DNA of 64,000 nucleotides, from assembly GCA_003013855.2 (NCBI GenBank), contig ML058440.1, positions 1,178,001-1,242,000 on the forward strand. The letters run 5' to 3'. The translations under genes were made by a program, and so were the position numbers. Positions 58,697 through 64,000 of the stretch are shown here, in pieces; position 1 is the first letter of the stretch, and the number at the start of each line of letters is the position of its first letter. The notes beneath the pieces were generated by a model. The model did no database searches and had not been told where the DNA came from. It saw only the letters and a program-made list of their open reading frames with translations. This DNA comes from Liriodendron chinense (taxonomy: Eukaryota; Streptophyta; Magnoliopsida; Magnoliales; Magnoliaceae).

Positions 58697-59103
58697 GTGA
58701 TGTATGGGTTAAATCCACATCGTCCATCCGTTTTTCCATGTCATTTTAGGATATTATCCTAAAAATGAGGCAGATCCAAATTTCAAATGGACGACAAGTT
58801 GGGTATTAAACTATTACCGTTGAAAACTTCTTGGGGCCACAGAAGTTTTGGATCAAGCTGATATTTGTATTTTCGCTTCATCCAGGCCTATATGACCTTA
58901 TGAACATGTGGATGGCAAACAAACATCTCGGTGGGTCCTAGGAAGGTTTCAACGGTGAGAGTCATTATCACCGCTGCTTCCTGTGGTGTGGGTGACTTGA
59001 GCCTTTTAACTGCCTAATTTTTATTTTTGAAAATTAAATTGATATGGAAAAATGGATGGACGGTGCGGATAAAACCCATACATCAGGGTGGGCCCCTCAG
59101 AGA
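58697..59103. repeat. Dispersed inverted-repeat element, copy E
   Basis: From GTGATGTATGGGTTAAATCC to CATACATCAGGGTGGGCCCC, with the same internal order as copy D (ATCAAGCTGATATTTGTATT, GACCTTATGAACATG). About 100 bp separate it from copy D. Confidence 0.78.
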
Positions 59104-60295
59104 CCCTGCCTGTACCGAGCTCGTGATAGGCGGGTGTAGTACCAAATCCGCATCGTCCGGCCACAAGACAATTATCCAAGTCGCAAAACTCAGTCAACGG
59201 CTCCGTCGTTTGCGGAGACAACAAACAGGGTCCTTACAAAGGCAGGATTATGGTGATAGTTAACCACCGTTAATTTCCAAAAAAGTTGTAACTCTGCCGT
59301 ACATGTGACACACGTGTCAGTCAATCCTAACCATCAGAATTTCGGCCTCATTGATGGACGATGTATGATATCACTATCTACTATTGTGAGGGAGCGTAAC
59401 ACACCCGTTCGGAGAGCACACATGTTAAAGATCTGGGCCATTCATCTTGTAGAGAACGCTGTGAACATGCTGTGTACCGAAAATAACCTTGGTCACATCA
59501 AGCCTGCACGGGAAAAAAAGTGGGGCGGTTGGAAAAAGGACGAACAACTCAAATTCAACATACAGGAGTGGCTCACTTGATGAGTGTGCTACACTGAACT
59601 TTGGTACCTGCTGCATTCACATGCAGGTCCTGATTGAATCACTACCCTTTATTTAGTATTGTCCATTTAATGGTCAGAATTGGATGCAATGAAAGTACCG
59701 ATTGATTGCATTTTCCAGATATGTAAACCTACTCAGGATCGGCTGTAACTTGATGGTCTGGACCAATTTACATGTATACAACGTGTATGATGGTTGAGTC
59801 ACCACCATTGTCAAATGGTAGTGAACTATCACAATATAGAAAAAATGCAGGAAATGCCGGCACGTCTGGGAAACAGCCGGCATCTGCACTCACAAAAAGT
59901 CCCCAGCAAACAGCTCAGAATCCGCGTTCACCGCCCTCAACAACGAGTTATAAGAGACTGCCTTCAGACTCTAGAGAAGGGTCTCTCTGCCTTCAGACTC
60001 TAGAGAAGAGTCTCTCTCTCTCTCTCTCACTCAAAGGGAAAGGGAAAGGGAAAGGAAGAGAATCCAACCAGTCCAAAATCAAAAGGACGGTTGGGTCTTT
60101 ATGTGGGCCTTCAGCCCATAGAATTATTGCAAGATGACAAAACAAAACAAAAAATCCAGGGCACATGCACTCTCACATGCACCCTCTTTTCTCATTTTAC
60201 AACTCCCCCAATCATCTCCTCTCATGTGATTCCCATTCATCCCACCTAACTTTCAAACTACAACTCTCTCTCTCTATCTCTCTCTCTCTCTCTCC
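59104..60295 (+). other. Upstream region and 5' leader of the calmodulin-like gene
   Basis: No clear TATA box was found. A 29-bp tandem duplication (TGCCTTCAGACTCTAGAGAA...) lies at 59959-59987 and 59988-60016, followed by CT and GGGAAA runs. A pyrimidine stretch (60264-60293, CTCTCTC) ends right at the start codon, like the Y-patch leaders of plant genes. Confidence 0.5.
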
Positions 60296-60892
60296 ATGGT
60301 TTGGTCTCAAAGCCTCCATTTCAGCCCTTTAGGCAAGTGGGTTACAACCATCTTCCACCAAGTGAAGGGAAAATGCAAGCGAAAAAAGCCCGAGAGATTA
60401 TCCAACGGCTTCGATTGGTTCTCTTCGTCGTTTGCTGCAATGGAGATTTCAAACCAGCTCAAGCAAGTCTTCAAGCTCATCGACGCAAATGGAGATGGCA
60501 AGATATCATCCTTAGAGCTCCGGGAAGTGCTTGTGTGCCTGGGACATGACAAGTCCAAGGCCGCCAAGGAAGCTGAGGGAATGGTGAAAGAGATGGATTG
60601 CAACGGCGATGGGTTCATCGACTTGGAGGAGTTTATGGAAGTCGTGGAAGGGAGGAACGAAGACGGGTGCGGCGGCAAGGATGACCTCATGGATGCGTTC
60701 CTTGTCTTCGACTCTGATAGGAACGGGTTCATATCAGCCCAGGAGCTGCAAAGAGTGCTTGTCAGCCTTGGTTATAACAAATGTAGCCTGGACGACTGTT
60801 TTCTAATGATAAGAGGGGTCGACAGGAACGGAGATGGGCTTGTTGATTTCGAAGAGTTCCGTTCAATGATGACCAGACGCGCCACCGGTTGA
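60296..60892 (+). CDS. Calmodulin-like protein (CML), four EF-hands
   Basis: A 198-residue calcium sensor, intronless as many plant CML genes are. Four 12-residue EF-hand loops are complete: DANGDGKISSLE (63-74), DCNGDGFIDLEE (101-112), DSDRNGFISAQE (139-150) and DRNGDGLVDFEE (176-187). Each has acidic or Asn ligands at positions 1, 3 and 5 and Glu at 12, so all four should bind calcium. It would change shape on calcium and bind target proteins; the partners are unknown. The EF domain begins at Met49 (MEISNQLKQVFKLID), and the first 48 residues form an unusual basic extension (KGKCKRKKPER) preceded by a hydrophobic stretch. Translation might start at 60440, giving a standard 150-residue CML; the upstream ATG directly follows a CT-rich leader. 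The exact CML number cannot be assigned. Confidence 0.93.
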   Translation: MVWSQSLHFSPLGKWVTTIFHQVKGKCKRKKPERLSNGFDWFSSSFAAMEISNQLKQVFKLIDANGDGKISSLELREVLVCLGHDKSKAAKEAEGMVKEMDCNGDGFIDLEEFMEVVEGRNEDGCGGKDDLMDAFLVFDSDRNGFISAQELQRVLVSLGYNKCSLDDCFLMIRGVDRNGDGLVDFEEFRSMMTRRATG

Positions 60893-61100
60893 AGATTCGA
60901 GTTAGGTACTAACACCTTCATGCATATCCTTAAGTTGGAGAGCTTCCAAGGTGAGGTGTAAATGTAAGGCCACGTTTGGATGCTCAATTGAACTGAATTG
61001 CGATATTTTCCGATTAGATGTTAAGGAAATGATCACAGCCATCTACTCTTAATTGAATTGAATTATTACAATTGGAATCGATTGAATATACAAGTGCTGA
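60893..61100 (+). other. 3' flank of the CML gene
   Basis: AT-rich sequence that should hold the 3' UTR. No canonical AATAAA was seen close to the stop; GGCCACGTTTGGATGCTCAATTG at 60968 resembles a MITE end. Confidence 0.4.
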
Positions 61101-61103
61101 CTA

Positions 61104-61218
61104 AGCGTTTGGTTGGACCAAATTTTGTGAAATTTCATGATATTTTGCACCAAATTAACCTGGTTAATCATGGAAATATAACGAAATTTCATGATATTGG
61201 TGCAATCAAACGTGCCCT
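61104..61218. repeat. Small MITE-like inverted repeat (about 115 bp)
   Basis: GCGTTTGGTTGGACC at the left and the complement of TGCAATCAAACGTGCCC at the right are inverted, with TAA next to both ends. GAAATTTCATGATATT occurs twice inside. This is a Tourist-like size and flank. Confidence 0.5.
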
Positions 61219-61586
61219 AAGCTAAATTGTTTGTGTTGTTCTAGAAATTATTAAGGAAAAGAGATGTAAATGTGCATAATGATGCCAGGAGCTATTTGAA
61301 ATTACAAAGTGAGCTTGTATATATAAATATGGAGAGAAATTTTGATACTCCAGCGGAGTGTGATGGATGATACGCACGCACTTGGAAATTCCTTTGATAT
61401 AAAAATAATACAATTTAGACTGTTCAGTGTCCAAGATAACATATATTGTGAACCAAAAGTAATTACTTTTATTTGATCATCTAACCATGGTGAACGCTTA
61501 TTGGACGGTTAACATGAAAAATAACCATTGGTGACTAACCGGGTGGGTGCGTTGCCCATCTAACAGGATGTGTACGTTGCATCTAA

Positions 61587-61587
<1 letters not shown>

Positions 61588-61630
<43 letters not shown>
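61588..61630. repeat. Long poly(A) tract
   Basis: About 42 consecutive A residues. It follows two copies of a GTTGC-CATCTAACA motif and precedes CCAAGAGTCCTGACATTG. It may be a retroposon tail, but no paired duplication was seen. Confidence 0.8.
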
Positions 61631-61631
<1 letters not shown>

Positions 61632-61740
61632 AAGAGTCCTGACATTGTCCTGATTGGTCCTGACATATCCTGATGAGTCCTGACATATCCTCTTCTTGAA
61701 CCCTGTTTTGTGCCTCCTGATTGGTCCTGACATTGTCAGC
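61631..61740. repeat. Short degenerate repeat of GTCCTGACAT units
   Basis: GTCCTGACAT or GTCCTGATTG occurs at least seven times in 110 bp. Confidence 0.6.
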
Positions 61741-62059
61741 GCTGCTGAGCACTCACAACGTGAGGCTGATGTGGACCAATCAATTCAACAGTAGTAGGAT
61801 TTCCCTACTCAGTTCAAGCAGAGGCTCCAGATTCTTGGTCATAAGTCAACAACCAAGAGTCCATGAATCACAGGTAGGATAGGTCAACCACAGGTACAAT
61901 TTCTGAGGGCCAGCGCATCAAGTGTTATAGGCTGCCCGAGTATCACATAACTACCCTATATGTATCTTGAGAGATGCCTCAGGCACCTCAAATGTCAAAA
62001 GGTTAAAAAGGTGAAATGTGTGGAAAAGATAGCCACAACTTCTTATGTTTGCCTTTTTT

Positions 62060-62653
62060 TAGGGCTGAAAGTTGGGCAAGTTCAACCCAACCGACTTGTG
62101 AATGATCCGACATTGGGTTGGGCTTGGGCAGAAAGTATCAGACCTGATCTTGAGCTTGGGCTATGTAAACTAACCTGATAAAGCTTGCGTCGGGCTTGGG
62201 TTGAGATCTCATGTTACCTGAATCAACCTGAATCCAATCTATACACAAGTTACTTAGAATTTTACTATACATTAGTTAAGCAAACTTATTAATTTATATT
62301 ACTTTAGTAAGTAAATTTATAATGTTTGAAATTTGATATGTGTTAAAGGAGTAATCATTGTATATTTTAACTTATTTGTTTAGAAAAAGGGAAGTGCTTT
62401 ACAATAAATAACTACATATATAATTAATAAAGTCATAGATAAAAAAAATAAGACATGTATTGAAACATATTAAACTAATGAAATAACGAAAATATTAGCA
62501 TGCATCAACTCAATCAATCCAATCAACCCGAGCGGGCTTGGGTTGAGAATTCCCAACCCGAGGTTGGGTTGGGTTAAGGTTGAGGTATAGGAACCTTGGG
62601 TTGGATTAGGGTTGAGCACCAACCAGACCAAACCCGCCCAACTTTCAGCCCTA
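62060..62653. mobile_element. hAT-like non-autonomous element, about 594 bp
   Basis: TAGGGCTGAAAGTTGGGC at the left is exactly inverted at the right (GCCCAACTTTCAGCCCTA). The flanks are CTTTTTT-type runs on both sides, compatible with an 8-bp duplication that cannot be fixed exactly in a T run. The interior is rich in GGGTTGGGCTTGGGC near both ends and AT-rich in the middle. The ends and composition resemble the element at 9622-10181. Confidence 0.75.
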
Positions 62654-63540
62654 CTTTTTTGGGGCATTGCTTCTTTTATCCATGGAATCTTCGTCATTTA
62701 CATTTTCGCATTGTAGCTGTGGGGCCCCCTCTCTCTGGTTCTATCTGTAACCAACGTGCGCATATGTGGGTTGATGCCCTGTCCACTACATGTGGGGTCA
62801 TAACCATGGGACATTTTTTTTTATGTAACTGCCCATTTTTTTGTTGTACAAACGTGGCCCATTGGATGAGTGGGCCGACCTGCAGATCTTATGTATCAGG
62901 GCATATTCCTGTTTGGCCCCAGCTGATGAGTAGCTATGATGTCACACACGAGTGCCATGTTGGCAAGTAGGGTTAGCAATGGACTGGACCTGGGCCAGCA
63001 AAATCAAATTTTTGAACAGGTCTCACTCGACTAGTTCAAAATCTAGGTCCAGGCAGTACCCATTTCTTCAATGCGCTTCAAACCAGGCCCAAACCTGACC
63101 CACAGGACTTGAATGAGCCTGAACCGCATCATGCTGGGAACCAAAACCCCATCGGACCCCTGGCTGATTGCAAACTAGGGATGTGCAAATGGGTCATGTT
63201 AGGTTAGGTTGGGGTCCCGAACCCTCGACCTTTAATAATCAGGCTAGAATTTTGGCCTCAGAGCCAACCCATTAAAAATTTGTATCCGGTCTAAGTGAAA
63301 AAGGCTGACCCAAGGGTAAAAATGACTTTTCAATAGTTAATAAATACATTTGTTAAACGCCCGTTAGCGCAAGCAGTTGCAAAACCTATCTAAAATAGGT
63401 AAGTGGGTTTTGAGCAGTAGTTTAAAAGTAGGCAAGCGGACACATGGAAAAATCCCTTTATTTAATTAGTCATATCTGAATCTGAGTACAAAAGGAACCA
63501 GACCCAACGCATTTGTCTCGCTGGTTAGGTCTTTGTTTGG
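62654..63540. other. Intergenic with hAT-like end fragments
   Basis: GGGTTAGCAATGGACTGGACC near 62970 and TAGGGATGTGCAAATGGGTC near 63177 resemble ends of other CCC/GGG-rich hAT-type MITEs, but no complete pair was found. No gene. Confidence 0.4.
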
Positions 63541-63564
63541 TGTAGAACTAATAAATAGGTTTTC

Positions 63565-64000
63565 TTGTGCAGATATGTTGAAATGTAATTTCCTCCAAAA
63601 TTCAAAATGCTTATTTAAACTTCTAATTTAGGACCATTGATGTATAGTTTTGCTAAAATGGGATTTGGCCCAAATCAAAGTTTCAGCTGAAGGCATCTTT
63701 TGGGCAAAATGGTTATTTTCAGGTACCTATTTTGATGCACAAAATCGAATACCTTTTTAGGGAGGGAAAAATATCTTCACAATTGTATGACCGTTTGTAC
63801 AGATTCGTTGCAATATAATTTCCTCCAAAATTCAAAATGCTTATTTGAAATTCTATTTTGGGGCCTCTTCAAAAAGCCTTTTTTGGACAAAATGGTAATT
63901 TGCAGATACATGTTCCAATGCACAAAATCAAATAACTTATGGAGGAAAAGACATTTTGCTAAATCGTCTGACTGCTTGTTTAGATATGTTATTGTATAAT
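63565..64000. repeat. Tandem repeat running off the window edge
   Basis: AGATATGTTGAAATGTAATTTCCTCC starts near 63572, a related AGATTCGTTGCAATATAATT with the same TCCAAAATTCAAAATGCTTA follows near 63800, and AGATATGTTATTGTATAAT begins again near 63981. Spacing is about 228 and 180 bp. Confidence 0.7.

Noticed and set aside
61488..61740. Open frame with a poly-Phe run on the minus strand
   Set aside because: It arises from the long poly(A) tract and repeated GTCCTGACAT units.

Overview
This is nuclear DNA of a flowering plant: spliced genes with long introns, an AT-rich background, many plant retrotransposons and plant-specific gene families. A dispersed inverted-repeat element that begins and ends with GTGGGCCCCAC-type sequence, with GTGGACCACACC inside, occurs about six times. 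From memory this family is abundant in magnoliid genomes (Lauraceae/Magnoliaceae-like), so a magnoliid is the best guess, by inference. I saw no tRNA, rRNA or CRISPR.

Only two host genes can be supported. (1) Ten exons between 14004 and 26841 (+) encode the last 1,391 residues of a plant BIG-type ARF guanine-nucleotide exchange factor (Sec7 domain plus HEAT-rich C-terminal half). About 350-400 N-terminal residues are missing; the first exon seen opens with a clean acceptor, so positions 1-14003 are probably a giant intron full of LINE debris, or the 5' part has been lost. Intron 8 (4.9 kb) carries an antisense LINE, and intron 9 a PIF/Harbinger-type element plus another LINE fragment. (2) An intronless calmodulin-like gene with four canonical EF-hands lies at 60296-60892 (+).

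The rest is mostly transposable elements. 1-14000: several LINE fragments, one with an exact 11-bp target duplication, one hosting a MULE-like element with a 9-bp duplication, and one whose RNase H segment is tandemly triplicated; also a hAT-like element with an 8-bp duplication. 28757-31740: a short non-autonomous LTR element inside an ATGG/ATGC-rich repeat. 33386-37305: a 3.9-kb block with LTR-type ends and a 5-bp target duplication, best read as a giant minus-strand solo LTR, containing six 168-bp tandem units that keep a 303-codon frame open. 43535-56049: a complete but decayed Tat-lineage Ty3/gypsy element with two RNase H domains, an antisense spliced gene between pol and the 3' LTR, and a 2.8-kb solo LTR inserted in gag. 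56258-59103: inverted-repeat elements, one split by a retroposon. 60900-64000: small MITE/hAT-like elements.

Two points stand out: the giant solo LTR with its frame-conserving 168-bp array, and the antisense gene with its own TATA box in the Tat element. Divergence, expression and copy number could not be computed here.
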